Part shown: piece after piece, positions 6,622 through 19,243 of the stretch | Position numbering within the stretch: position 1 is the stretch's first letter | Layout: every line of letters starts with the position of its first letter | From: Pirellulales bacterium | GTDB taxonomy: Bacteria; Planctomycetota; Planctomycetia; Pirellulales; Thermoguttaceae | NCBI GenBank assembly: GCA_030605745.1 | Contig: JAUWHT010000207.1 | Location: 1 to 27,672, forward strand | Length of the DNA stretch: 27,672 bases | Direction of reading: 5' to 3' | Made by a program: the position numbers and the translations under genes | The notes under the pieces: generated by a model | Told to the model about the DNA's origin: nothing | Seen by the model: the letters and a program-made list of their open reading frames with translations, nothing else | Databases searched by the model: none

Positions 6622-9113
6622 TTTATGGGAAAGGCCGGTATTGTTGACCGATTTGGACCAAGTGTCGGTGTCGATTTCTCTTCCCCGACGATTTCCCCCT
6701 GTTCATCGAGTTCGACCCACTCGGCGTCCTTGATCTCAGCCACAACGCCTTTTTTCCTGTCAGCGTCTCTTGCATAACTATGTTCACCCCGGTTGAACGA
6801 CAGCACCAGTACGGTTGTCTCCCGGGCGGCGTCGAGTTGGCTGGGCGGATCAAAGTCGTTGGTGTAGATTGCCGCGCTGGAGATGCGGACCGATTTGATA
6901 ATCCCGCGGAAGTGGTTGTTCACGGAAACCTCTCCCAGGGGTGTAACTGCCATGGGATCCGCACCCACGACGAACGGAAGGCGACTGGGTTTGTGGACCC
7001 CCGCGATGGGTTCGCTCATCTGGAGCTTTCCGTCGACATAGAGTCTCAGTTGCGCGCCGTCGTAGACACCTGCCACGTGGGTCCAGTTCTCAGTGGACAA
7101 CCGGTCTTGACATCTGAGGCGACACTCGCGCAGGACAAAGCGAGAAGGCTTGTAATGGAATGTGAAACCCCAGCGACCGTAATAGGCGCCGAGCATCAGG
7201 CCTGCACCTTCGGCATTGCCGATGATCCCTTGTTCGCGCCACTGGTCGGCGGCCGGTTTGACAATAGCTTCGACGGTAATTGGGGATTTTCCGTTGTACG
7301 CGAGATTCCTGACCACGACATGGTTTCTTACCCCATCGAATCTCAACGCGTGCAGCCCGATATGCACTCCCATTTGGTGGAGCCGTTTTTCTACCTTGGT
7401 GCGTAGCAACCCGGAGAGCCCCGGCAGTGCTTTCTTGTACCAATGTGCGGCCCGGACTTGCAGTCGGGATTTTTCGATCCCTTTTTTATTTTCGCCCAGC
7501 TTCCGCCATCGGTCGCCCAGCTTGGCCTGCTGCTCGGGTTGGCTTGGATTGGCCATGTCCTGCTTGGCGATATCGGCCAGTTCAACATCGTTGCCTTTGG
7601 CCAGCCAAGGAAGGCCCTCGTCCCATTTCCCGGCGATCAGACAGTACCAACTCCCCGCCGCCAGGTTCGCCTTGGGATTGTCGGGCTCTTTTTCCAGCCT
7701 CTTAAGGGCCTGTTGGACGAGCGCGAATTGGGTTTGCAGCCGCTCGATGTCCTTCTTGGCCGATTGTAATGTGGCAATCAGCTTCCTGTTTTTCAGCCTG
7801 CGAGCTGCACGAAGTGTAACCTCCAGAAATCGATCTGCTGCTTCGAGGTTGGACACCTTGAGGGCCTGATCGTACAACTTTCGGGCAGTAATGATGATCC
7901 GCCGGTCCCGCAGCACGCGGATCGGGAGGGAGACCACCTTCTTGTCCACCTTCTCGCCCACCTTGGACAACACATCGGCCTTCATCTCCAGCGCGTCGAC
8001 ATCATACCCCTGGCTGATCTGGTCGATCAACTCGAGCGACCAATCCGAGTTGCCCGCCTCGGCCGCCAAATTGCTCGCCAGTTGCAGCAAGACGAATCGG
8101 GTGTCCGCGTCGTTGCCGGTGCTCATCGCATTCTCAGCCAGGTCCGCGGCCAGCGCCAACTTGTCTCGGGGGGTTTTAGCGCTGAATTCGTTTTTGTAGA
8201 TCTCCCGGATTTCCTTCTCCGCTTTCTTCTTCGCCTCGTCATCCAGTTCGGGTAGTTTCTCCGGCTTCTCCGGAGGCGGCGACGCGGGCTGATCAGCTTC
8301 CGGTACGTTCTGCTCTGCGTCGGCCGCGTCCGGTGCGCGGTCCTCGACCACGGGTTCCCACGGCCGGTCCGTTCCATCAGTTGGATCGTTCGCCGGTTCG
8401 GTTGGCCGGCTTGCCGGCTTGGGCGCGGCGGGTTGGCCGGGACCAATGACCGGCCATTGTGGAACTGGTTGGCCGGGCGGCTCGATGGCCGGTGGTTCCG
8501 AATCGGGGACATCCGGCTTCTGGGACTCCGGTTGTCGTACCGGCGCGGGCCGGCGCGGCTTGGTGGGCCGGCGCCGTGGCGCCGGCGCCGGGGGATTACG
8601 CACGGCAACCGGTGTCTGAGGGCGATCGACCAACACCAGGCCCAATAACAGGAAGACCACACAAACCGCGGCCCCAACCACACCCGGCACGAGCCACGCC
8701 TGCCGCTGTGCCTTGGCCTTGGACTTCGCCAAGGAAGATGCACTCCAAGGCTCCCCCGTGTTCACCGAGATGGTGGGCGCCGGTTCGGCCTGCATAAGCG
8801 ACTGCTGGGCCTCGGCGCGCCGGCGTTCCTTCTCCAACTGCTCTCGCAGCGCAGCATCGTACTTCGCTCGCTTTTCAGGATTCAGCAGGCAAACCCGGGC
8901 CGCAGAAACTTCATTCAGCAGCTTCTGCGACAACTGCGCGTGGCTGCCGGAAATGAAACCCTTCAGATGAACCATCCGCTGGTCGGCCGCATTCGATATG
9001 GCGTCGGCGTCGGTCTCGAAAAGCTCAACGCCCAACAAGCGGTAGTAGTTTATTGGCCGATCTTTCGCCGGAATCCCCAGCCATTTGAGGTACGGGTCGA
9101 AAATCTCGTCCAT
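6573..9113 (-). CDS. J-like domain, transmembrane, LamG-domain protein
   Basis: The 846-aa product starts at the ATG 9113, where GGAGGGG lies just upstream. Residues about 22-90 (YYRLLGVELFETDADAI, then LLNPEKRAKYDAALRE) have the J-domain pattern. The HPD tripeptide that stimulates DnaK is absent, so it is probably not a classical co-chaperone. One membrane helix lies at about 140-162 (WLVPGVVGAAVCVVFLLLGLVLV), followed by a Pro-rich linker and a helical repeat-like middle. A C-terminal concanavalin/LamG-type domain is at about 585-760 (LRFDG, TVEAIVKP, WTHVAGVYDGAQLRLYVDG). This layout is common in planctomycetes: the N-terminus would be cytosolic and the LamG domain exported. The last 16 residues (KGLGIRDWGLESSSNP) are translated from the heptad array and are unlikely to be ancestral. 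Confidence 0.8.
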   Translation of the reverse strand: MDEIFDPYLKWLGIPAKDRPINYYRLLGVELFETDADAISNAADQRMVHLKGFISGSHAQLSQKLLNEVSAARVCLLNPEKRAKYDAALREQLEKERRRAEAQQSLMQAEPAPTISVNTGEPWSASSLAKSKAKAQRQAWLVPGVVGAAVCVVFLLLGLVLVDRPQTPVAVRNPPAPAPRRRPTKPRRPAPVRQPESQKPDVPDSEPPAIEPPGQPVPQWPVIGPGQPAAPKPASRPTEPANDPTDGTDRPWEPVVEDRAPDAADAEQNVPEADQPASPPPEKPEKLPELDDEAKKKAEKEIREIYKNEFSAKTPRDKLALAADLAENAMSTGNDADTRFVLLQLASNLAAEAGNSDWSLELIDQISQGYDVDALEMKADVLSKVGEKVDKKVVSLPIRVLRDRRIIITARKLYDQALKVSNLEAADRFLEVTLRAARRLKNRKLIATLQSAKKDIERLQTQFALVQQALKRLEKEPDNPKANLAAGSWYCLIAGKWDEGLPWLAKGNDVELADIAKQDMANPSQPEQQAKLGDRWRKLGENKKGIEKSRLQVRAAHWYKKALPGLSGLLRTKVEKRLHQMGVHIGLHALRFDGVRNHVVVRNLAYNGKSPITVEAIVKPAADQWREQGIIGNAEGAGLMLGAYYGRWGFTFHYKPSRFVLRECRLRCQDRLSTENWTHVAGVYDGAQLRLYVDGKLQMSEPIAGVHKPSRLPFVVGADPMAVTPLGEVSVNNHFRGIIKSVRISSAAIYTNDFDPPSQLDAARETTVLVLSFNRGEHSYARDADRKKGVVAEIKDAEWVELDEQGEIVGEEKSTPTLGPNRSTIPAFPIKGLGIRDWGLESSSNP

Positions 9114-9160
9114 GGTCCCCTCCAACCTGGACTTCTGCAAAAGACTAGACTAACCATACA

Positions 9161-9189
9161 ATTATCACATTTATTGCCCGGCCACGCAA
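9161..9189 (-). promoter_or_regulatory. Promoter of the J-like/LamG gene
   Basis: On the minus strand TTGCGT (9189-9184) and GATAAT (9166-9161) are 17 bp apart, and TGT just before the -10 makes an extended -10. The start would be near 9154, about 40 nt before the ATG at 9113. Confidence 0.55.
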
Positions 9190-9195
9190 GAGAGG

Positions 9196-9297
9196 TGCAA
9201 ACATAAAGCCGCGACCGTTGGTCGCGCCCAGCGGTTCGGAGAAAATCGCGTGGTTGTTCGTTCAACCGCGACCACCGGTCGCGGCTTTATGGATGCA
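9196..9297. repeat. Nested long palindrome in the rplJ leader
   Basis: Arms of 31 nt (9196-9226 and 9267-9297) are inverted copies with three mismatches; the inner 25 nt (9202-9226 and 9267-9291) differ at one position. Each arm also holds its own hairpin, CGCGACC-GTT-GGTCGCG (9210-9226) and CGCGACC-ACC-GGTCGCG (9267-9283). The right arm ends two bases before the rplJ start and includes the only weak ribosome site (GGA, 9291-9293), so folding could hide it. The middle 40 nt show nothing I recognise. Confidence 0.85.
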
Positions 9298-9299
9298 AC

Positions 9300-9818
9300 A
9301 TGAGCAAGTATGTCAAAAACTTGATTACCGATCATCTCCGCCAGCGCCTGCGGGACGTCGACGACGCGCTGCTGGTCAACGTGATCGGCTTGGATGCCAA
9401 CGCGAGCGGCCGGCTGCGCACGGAGTTGCAAGCGAAAGATATTAACCTGTTGGTGGTGAAGAACAGCCTGGCCGCCCGGGCTACCGCGGAGTGCCCGCTA
9501 GGGCCGATGTTCGAGGGCCTTACCGGCACGGCGGCAATCTGTTGGGGGGGTGAAGACATCGTCAGCCTGGCCAAGGAGGTCACCCGACTGGCCAAGGAAG
9601 AGCAGTACGAGGCATTCGAGCCCCGCGGGGGCCTGATGGACGGCGACCAGTTGAGCCCGGAGATGGTCATCGAGGTGAGCAAATGGCCTAACCGCCGGGA
9701 ACAGCTCGGTATATTGCTGGGCCAGATCCTCAGTCCCGGGGCCAACCTGGTCGGTCAACTGGCAGGCCCGGGAGGTGTGCTTGCCAGCCAGATCGAGCAG
9801 CAAGCCGACGAGAAATGA
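9300..9818 (+). CDS. rplJ: 50S ribosomal protein L10
   Basis: The 172-aa product has family length. The N-terminal RNA-binding domain (VKNLITDHLRQRL, NVIGLDANASGRLRTEL, LLVVKNSLAARA) binds 23S rRNA at the stalk base. The C-terminal helix (LLGQILSPGANLVGQLAGPG to the end) anchors L7/L12 dimers. In many bacteria L10 with L7/L12 represses its own mRNA leader. Here the leader is filled by a long nested palindrome ending two bases before the ATG, and the ribosome site is weak, so control may differ. rplK and rplA, the usual upstream neighbours, are absent; a divergent LamG gene lies there instead. rplL follows after 186 bp, unusually far. Confidence 0.95.
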   Translation: MSKYVKNLITDHLRQRLRDVDDALLVNVIGLDANASGRLRTELQAKDINLLVVKNSLAARATAECPLGPMFEGLTGTAAICWGGEDIVSLAKEVTRLAKEEQYEAFEPRGGLMDGDQLSPEMVIEVSKWPNRREQLGILLGQILSPGANLVGQLAGPGGVLASQIEQQADEK

Positions 9819-9829
9819 AAATTGATAAT

Positions 9830-9850
9830 ACTTCAGCGGAGTGAAGTTTT
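9830..9850 (+). terminator. Weak hairpin with T-run after rplJ
   Basis: ACTTCA (9830-9835) and TGAAGT (9842-9847) form a six-pair stem with loop GCGGAG, followed by TTT. It is weak, but together with the structure at 9862-9933 it could lower read-through or mark a processing point between L10 and L7/L12, which are needed at different levels. Confidence 0.3.
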
Positions 9851-9861
9851 CGCGTGATTCT

Positions 9862-9933
9862 TGTAGTTGCAATAGCCGGGGGGCAACGCCCCGCGGGTGC
9901 ATTCCCGCGACGCGTTGCGTCCCGGCTACTACA
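9862..9933. repeat. Cloverleaf (four-way junction) element between rplJ and rplL
   Basis: The closing stem TAGCCGG (9873-9879) with CCGGCTA (9922-9928) encloses three adjacent hairpins with no unpaired base between them: GGGGC-AAC-GCCCC (9880-9892), GCGGG-TGCATT-CCCGC (9893-9908) and GACGC-GTT-GCGTC (9909-9921). An outer stem, TGTAG (9862-9866) with CTACA (9929-9933), continues beyond a six-base bulge. It lacks tRNA consensus bases and I do not call a tRNA. It may be a MITE-like or REP-type element. Confidence 0.8.
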
Positions 9934-10004
9934 GCAATTTGTGTGGGAACTACTTCAAGTTCAAGCGGCTGAAATGTTGCAAAACTGAAAGGACAATTAT
10001 TGTG

Positions 10005-10415
10005 ATGGCGACAGACGAAGCAACCCGCGAATTCTCCGAAACGACCAGTGAACTGGGTGAGAAGATCGTGGGACTGACACTCAAAGAGGCCAAGCAGCTC
10101 AGCGAGTACCTGGAGGAGGTGCACGGGATCAAGCCGGCCGCTGCCGGTGCGGTGATGATGGCCGGTCCAGCCGCTCCGGAAGAAGCGGCGGCCGAAGAAG
10201 AGAAGACCGAATTCGACGTCGTTCTGGAGAGCTTCGGCGAGAAAAAAATCAGCGTGATCAAGGTTGTACGTGCGGCAACCTCCTTGGGGCTGAAAGAGGC
10301 CAAGGACCTGGTCGAGGGCGCCCCCGCAAAGGTCAAAGAAGGGCTCTCCAAGGAAGATGCCGAGAAGCTGAAGACAGAGCTGGAGGAAGCCGGCGGGACG
10401 GTCTCCATCAAGTAG
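10005..10415 (+). CDS. rplL: 50S ribosomal protein L7/L12
   Basis: The 136-aa product has the short N-terminal dimerisation domain (LGEKIVGLTLKEAKQLSEYLEEVHGI, about 17-42), an Ala/Glu-rich hinge (about 44-66) and the C-terminal domain that contacts translation factors (EFDVVLESFGEKKISVIKVVR, LGLKEAKDLVEGAP, AEKLKTELEEAGGTVSIK). AAAGGA lies 11 bases before the ATG; a GTG three bases earlier is an alternative start. It is the multi-copy stalk protein, which explains why a structured spacer separates it from rplJ. A heptad array begins ten bases after the stop, and rpoB follows. Confidence 0.95.
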   Translation: MATDEATREFSETTSELGEKIVGLTLKEAKQLSEYLEEVHGIKPAAAGAVMMAGPAAPEEAAAEEEKTEFDVVLESFGEKKISVIKVVRAATSLGLKEAKDLVEGAPAKVKEGLSKEDAEKLKTELEEAGGTVSIK

Positions 10416-10424
10416 CGTCCGATA

Positions 10425-10466
10425 ATTTTCAATTTGCAATCGAGAATTATCAATTTTCCAATTTTG
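10425..10466. repeat. Heptad array between rplL and rpoB, ATTTTCA type
   Basis: Degenerate 7-bp units keep phase at 10425 (ATTTTCA), 10432 (ATTTGCA), 10439 (ATCGAGA), 10446 (ATTATCA), 10453 (ATTTTCC) and 10460. GATAATT (10421-10427) and AATTATC (10445-10451) form an inverted pair. The array is AT-rich in a GC-rich neighbourhood. It ends about 12 bases before the rpoB ribosome site. Confidence 0.7.
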
Positions 10467-10493
10467 TCGTCCCCCTCAGGAGGGCAACCCGTC

Positions 10494-13400
10494 ATGGCTA
10501 CCACAGCCCACCGCCGTCTTACGCCCAAGGGAATCCGTCGCTTCGGCAGGCTGCAGTCCCCCCATCCGCTTCCCAATCTGACGGACATCCAGACCCGAGG
10601 CTACGAAGTCTTCCTCCAGCGTGATGTCCCTTGGCAGAAGCGGAAGGACCAGGGGATAGAGGGTGTCTTGCGGGAGATCTTCCCGGTGGAAAGCTACGAC
10701 AAGACGCTGCGGCTGGAGTACGTCCGCTACAAGTTGGGTAAGCCACGCTATGAGCCCGACGAATGTCGCCAGTTGCGGCTGACCTACGGGCGCCCGTTCA
10801 AAGTCTGGCTGCGCCTGACCAAGGAGGAGCCGATCGAGGAGGAGGTTTACCTGGGCGACATCCCGATCATGATCGGCGGGGGCGAGTTCATCATCAACGG
10901 TGCGGAACGGGTGGTGGTCAGTCAGCTCCACCGCAGCCCGGGGGTGGACTTCGTGGTGGAAACCGAGGGGGCCGCCGAACGACGCCTGCACAGTTGCCGG
11001 ATTATTCCCGAACGCGGTAGCTGGATCGAACTGAACGTCACCAGAAAGGAAAGCCTCACGGTGCGGATCGACCAGAGCGGCAAGTTCTCGATCATGACAC
11101 TGCTTCGGGCAATGGATCCGAAGTACAGTGATGACGCTGACCTATTACGTGTGTTCTACGAGACGGAGATCGTGTCGATCGTGGATGGCCGCAGCGCGGT
11201 GAAGCTGGAGGGTAAGCTGGCCGTCGGCGAGGTGGTTTACCCGGCCGACAGCCAGCGGGCCGGTGAAATCATTGTCGAGTGCTGCCAGAAGATCACCAAG
11301 AACGCCGCCGAGACGATCTGCACCTCCGGCCTGACGCAGGTCGAGGTGATGTCCGAGCCGAGGAATCCCCTGCTCCTGAACGCCCTGGCCGACGACGCCA
11401 CGGCCAGCCACGAAGAAGCCCTGCTGCGAATCTATCAGCGTCTGCGGCCGGGGAACCCCCCCCAGTTGGAAAAGGCCAAGACCCTGTTTCACGAGAAGTT
11501 CTGCGACACCAACCGATACCGGTTGGGCCTGGTGGGGCGGTTCCGGATCAATCGCAAGCTGGGCCTGGACATTCCCGAAACGGAAATGACGCTTCGGCCC
11601 GAAGACCTGATCGCCTCGATCAAGTACCTGGCGCGGCTGAGGAACAACGATCCGGCCGTCGAAGTCGACGATATCGACCACCTGGGGAACCGGCGGCTGA
11701 GGACCATCGACGAATTGGCCTGCGACGAGCTGCGCAAGGGTTTCTTGAAGCTGCGTCGGACCGTCCAGGAACGGATGAGTCTAAAGGACATCGAGGACAT
11801 GACACCCCGCAGCCTGGTCAATCCCAAGAGCATTTCTGCGGCGATTGAGTACTTTTTCGGCCGGGGAGAACTTTCGCAGGTAGTCGACCAGACCAATCCG
11901 CTGTCGATGCTCACCCACGAGCGCAGGCTTAGTGCGTTGGGTCCCGGCGGCTTGAACCGGAAGCGTGCCGGTTTTGAGGTTCGCGACGTGCACATTTCGC
12001 ACTACGGGCGGATTTGCCCCATCGAAACCCCGGAAGGCACTAACATCGGTCTGATCTCCAGCCTGGCGATTCACGCCGGCGTGGACGATTACGGCTTCCT
12101 GATCACGCCGTACCAGAAGGTCAACGGCGGCAAGTTGACCGGCCAGATCCAGTGGCTGCGAGCGGACCAGGAACACGAGGCCTACCTGGCACCGGCCGAC
12201 GCTCCGGTGGAGAATAGCCGCCTGGCCGGTGAGACCGTCATTGCCAGGCACTACGGCGACTTCCAGATGGTTCCTATCAGCGAAGTTCAGTATATCGACG
12301 TAGCCCCGTCGCAGATGGTCGGTGTTTCGGCCGGCTTGATCCCGTTTCTGGAGCATGACGATGCGAACCGGGCGTTGATGGGATCCAATATGCAGCGCCA
12401 GGCCGTACCGCTGTTGATCACCGAGCCGCCTCTGGTAGCTACAGGCTTGGAAAAAGAGGCGGCCCAGAACTCCAGCATGCTCGTCCGCGCGCGACGAAAG
12501 GGAACCGTCACATACGTCGACGCCCGGCGGATCGAGATCGGCAAAGACGTTTACCCATTGCGGAAGTTTGTCGGGCTGAACGAGCGAACCTGCCAGAACC
12601 AGAAGCCGATTGTTGCCGTGGGCGATAAAGCGGAGCAGGACCAGGTGGTCGCCGATGGGGCCGCCACCTACAAAGGTGAGCTGGCCCTGGGACGCAACGT
12701 GTTGGTGTCCTTCATGGCTTGGGACGGGTTTAATTTCGAGGACGCCATCATCATCAGCGAAGAACTGGTCGAAGACGATACCTACACCTCGATTCACATC
12801 GAGGAGTTCGACATCGAGATCCGCGAGACCAAGCTGGGGCGGGAGGAATTCACGCGCGATATCCCAAACGTCGGCGAAAAAATGTTGCGCAACCTCGACG
12901 AAAGCGGTATCGTAGCTGTGGGGACGTACGTTCGAGCGGGTGACGTCCTGGTGGGTAAGGTCTCGCCCAAGTCGAAGACTGAGTTGACACCCGAAGAAAA
13001 GCTGCTGCACGCCATCTTCGGCCGGGCCGGCGAGGACGTCAAGAACGACTCACTAGAGGTCCCCTCCGGCGTGGAAGGGATCGTCACCAACACCCAGAAG
13101 TTCTCCCGCCGGATGAGCCTCTCGGAGGAAGAGCGCAAGGAGTTCGAGGCCACCTTAAAGGAGGCGGAAGCCGACGGCAATGCACGCATCGCTGATGCCT
13201 TCGGCGAACTGCTCGGACAAATCGAAAGTGTGCTCCGCAAGAAGCTCACCGATGAGGACGGCACCCCACTGGTACACGACCAGGAACATCGCTACGTGGC
13301 TGAGCAGGCCGCGCAGTTCAACCTCGAGAAGCTCGACATCCGCAGCCCGCAGCGAAAGGTCGAAGTGGAAAAAATCTATAAGAACCTTTGGCCGGAAGTC

Positions 13401-14207
13401 GAGGCGGCTATCGATGCACGCGACCAGCGGCTGAACTCGATGAAGCGTGGTGACGAGCTGCGCAGCGGCGTGCTGCAAATGGTCAAGGTTTACATCGCCG
13501 CCAAGCGGGTGATTTCGGTGGGCGACAAGATGGCCGGCCGGCACGGCAATAAGGGCGTGATCTCCAAAATCCTCCCCAAGAAAGATATGCCATATCTGGC
13601 CGACGGGACCCCCGTGCAGATCCTGCTGAACCCCCTGGGTGTGCCCAGCCGGATGAACGTGGGCCAAATCCTGGAAACGCACCTGGGCTGGGCCGGCGCG
13701 AAACTGGGATTCCAGGCGGTGACACCCATATTCGACAGCGCCGATGAACAGACCATCCAGGAATGCCTGAAAGAAGCCGGCCTGCCCGCTAGCGGTAAGA
13801 CGCAACTCTACGACGGCCGAACCAGCGAACCGTTCGAACAGCTTTCCACGGTCGGCTACATCTACATGATGAAGCTACACCACCTGGTCGACGACAAGGT
13901 CCACGCCCGAAGCACCGGACCCTATTCACTGATCACGCAGCAGCCGCTAGGCGGAAAGGCCCGCTTCGGAGGGCAGCGGTTCGGAGAAATGGAAGTCTGG
14001 GCGCTGGAAGCCTACGGGGCGGCTTATGCCTTGCAAGAATTGCTTACCGTCAAAAGCGACGACGTCGAAGGCCGGACGAAAATCTACGAGTCGATGGTCA
14101 AAGGTGAAAACACACTCGAAGCGGGAACCCCAGCCAGCTTCGACGTCTTGACCAACGAAATCCGCGGACTGGGATTGAATATGCAACTCGAGAAAACGAG
14201 GCTTTAG
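10494..14207 (+). CDS. rpoB: DNA-directed RNA polymerase subunit beta
   Basis: The 1237-aa product is full length. AGGAGGG (10478-10484) fixes the ATG at 10494; a longer in-frame start would be translated from the heptad repeat. Visible landmarks are the fork and rifampicin-pocket region (GPGGLNRKRAGFEVRDVH and HYGRICPIETPEGTNIGL, about 484-520), the active-site lysine segment GDKMAGRHGNKG (1010-1021), and the C-terminal FGEMEVWALEAYGA that joins beta'. It forms the catalytic core with beta' (rpoC, 118 bp downstream). A GGGATTG heptad array starts seven bases after the stop. No gaps or fusions are seen. Confidence 0.98.
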   Translation: MATTAHRRLTPKGIRRFGRLQSPHPLPNLTDIQTRGYEVFLQRDVPWQKRKDQGIEGVLREIFPVESYDKTLRLEYVRYKLGKPRYEPDECRQLRLTYGRPFKVWLRLTKEEPIEEEVYLGDIPIMIGGGEFIINGAERVVVSQLHRSPGVDFVVETEGAAERRLHSCRIIPERGSWIELNVTRKESLTVRIDQSGKFSIMTLLRAMDPKYSDDADLLRVFYETEIVSIVDGRSAVKLEGKLAVGEVVYPADSQRAGEIIVECCQKITKNAAETICTSGLTQVEVMSEPRNPLLLNALADDATASHEEALLRIYQRLRPGNPPQLEKAKTLFHEKFCDTNRYRLGLVGRFRINRKLGLDIPETEMTLRPEDLIASIKYLARLRNNDPAVEVDDIDHLGNRRLRTIDELACDELRKGFLKLRRTVQERMSLKDIEDMTPRSLVNPKSISAAIEYFFGRGELSQVVDQTNPLSMLTHERRLSALGPGGLNRKRAGFEVRDVHISHYGRICPIETPEGTNIGLISSLAIHAGVDDYGFLITPYQKVNGGKLTGQIQWLRADQEHEAYLAPADAPVENSRLAGETVIARHYGDFQMVPISEVQYIDVAPSQMVGVSAGLIPFLEHDDANRALMGSNMQRQAVPLLITEPPLVATGLEKEAAQNSSMLVRARRKGTVTYVDARRIEIGKDVYPLRKFVGLNERTCQNQKPIVAVGDKAEQDQVVADGAATYKGELALGRNVLVSFMAWDGFNFEDAIIISEELVEDDTYTSIHIEEFDIEIRETKLGREEFTRDIPNVGEKMLRNLDESGIVAVGTYVRAGDVLVGKVSPKSKTELTPEEKLLHAIFGRAGEDVKNDSLEVPSGVEGIVTNTQKFSRRMSLSEEERKEFEATLKEAEADGNARIADAFGELLGQIESVLRKKLTDEDGTPLVHDQEHRYVAEQAAQFNLEKLDIRSPQRKVEVEKIYKNLWPEVEAAIDARDQRLNSMKRGDELRSGVLQMVKVYIAAKRVISVGDKMAGRHGNKGVISKILPKKDMPYLADGTPVQILLNPLGVPSRMNVGQILETHLGWAGAKLGFQAVTPIFDSADEQTIQECLKEAGLPASGKTQLYDGRTSEPFEQLSTVGYIYMMKLHHLVDDKVHARSTGPYSLITQQPLGGKARFGGQRFGEMEVWALEAYGAAYALQELLTVKSDDVEGRTKIYESMVKGENTLEAGTPASFDVLTNEIRGLGLNMQLEKTRL

Positions 14208-14213
14208 GGGCGA

Positions 14214-14234
14214 GGGATTGGGGATTGGGGATTG
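14214..14234. repeat. Heptad array after rpoB, GGGATTG type
   Basis: Three exact GGGATTG heptads start at 14214, 14221 and 14228, and a fourth G-run follows at 14235. The rpoB stop is only seven bases upstream. The sense strand gives four G-runs with three-base loops, a possible RNA G-quadruplex. Confidence 0.9.
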
Positions 14235-14253
14235 GGCAGAAACACCGTTTAGC

Positions 14254-14272
14254 GGCCGCCGGCACGGCGGCC
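14254..14272 (+). terminator. GC-rich hairpin between rpoB and rpoC (no T-run)
   Basis: GGCCGCC (14254-14260) and GGCGGCC (14266-14272) pair perfectly around the loop GGCAC. No T-run follows, so full termination is unlikely; pausing, mRNA stabilisation or processing are better guesses. Confidence 0.5.
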
Positions 14273-14274
14273 AA

Positions 14275-14302
14275 CTGATAGCTGATAGCCGAAAGCCGAA
14301 AA
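14275..14302. repeat. Second heptad array before rpoC, CTGATAG/CCGAAAG type
   Basis: Heptads start at 14275 (CTGATAG), 14282 (CTGATAG), 14289 (CCGAAAG) and 14296 (CCGAAAA). The array lies between the GC hairpin and the rpoC ribosome site. Confidence 0.8.
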
Positions 14303-14325
14303 CCTATCACAAAGGAGTGCTAACA

Positions 14326-18687
<4,362 letters not shown>

Positions 18688-18762
18688 CAACCGAGACAAC
18701 TCTGGCAGAATTAACTGGTTTCAGATACGAAAGGTGATGTTCAACCCGTTCCCGGATAGCCC

Positions 18763-19131
18763 ATGCCTACTGTAAATCAACTGGTCCGCAAGGGTCGCAA
18801 GCGGCCGAGGAAGTTCAGCAAATCCCCGGTTTTGGACCGCTGCCCGCAAAAACGGGGGGTGTGCCTCCAGGTCAAAACGATGACCCCCAAGAAGCCTAAC
18901 TCCGCCTTGCGCAAGATCACACGGGTGAGGCTCTCCAACGGCAAGGAGGTCACCGTATACATTCCCGGCGAGGGACACACCCTCCAGGAGCACTCGATTG
19001 TGCTGGTCCGCGGCGGCCGCGTGCGAGACCTGCCCGGAGTGCGATACCAGGTGATCCGCGGGGCGATGGATAGCCTGGGCGTCGAAGACCGCAAACAATC
19101 CCGCAGCCGATACGGGGCGAAGAAAACATAG
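18763..19131 (+). CDS. rpsL: 30S ribosomal protein S12
   Basis: The 122-aa product starts MPTVNQLVRKG, as the family does. It contains the decoding-centre loops KKPNSALRKI and RGGRVRDLPGVRYQVIRG, where streptomycin-resistance changes map in other bacteria; the usual sensitive-type lysines are present. The ribosome site is weak (GGAT, eight to nine bases before the ATG). It is the first gene of the str operon. The TAG is followed two bases later by an AGTCGGA heptad array that fills the gap to rpsG. Confidence 0.97.
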   Translation: MPTVNQLVRKGRKRPRKFSKSPVLDRCPQKRGVCLQVKTMTPKKPNSALRKITRVRLSNGKEVTVYIPGEGHTLQEHSIVLVRGGRVRDLPGVRYQVIRGAMDSLGVEDRKQSRSRYGAKKT

Positions 19132-19133
19132 CA

Positions 19134-19213
19134 AGTCGGAAGTCGGAAATCGGAAATGGGGAGAAACAGAGTCGCCTTTCTGCTTTCCGACTTCCCAATT
19201 CCGACTTCCAAAT
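19134..19213. repeat. Heptad array with inverted arms, AGTCGGA type
   Basis: Direct heptads start at 19134 (AGTCGGA), 19141 (AGTCGGA), 19148 (AATCGGA) and 19155 (AATGGGG). After a 24-nt centre come inverted heptads at 19186 (TCCGACT), 19193 (TCCCAAT), 19200 (TCCGACT) and 19207 (TCCAAAT). The 4+4 plan matches the array at 6555-6621 although the sequence differs. Pairing in full register gives about 21 of 28 matches. It lies between rpsL and rpsG and could fold in their common mRNA. Confidence 0.9.
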
Positions 19214-19243
19214 TGCCCTCAACCAGGAAAAGTAGTCAGAACA

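Noticed and set aside
9196..9297. Insertion sequence with terminal inverted repeats
   Set aside because: The interior is only 40 bp, has no coding capacity and no target-site duplication that I can see.
9862..9933. A tRNA gene, because of the cloverleaf
   Set aside because: No T-loop or D-loop consensus, no CCA-compatible acceptor layout, and junction spacers are absent; it is a repeat-like structure instead.
11781..13010. Minus-strand frame of 409 codons opposite rpoB
   Set aside because: Shadow frame of a certain essential gene, with no independent support.
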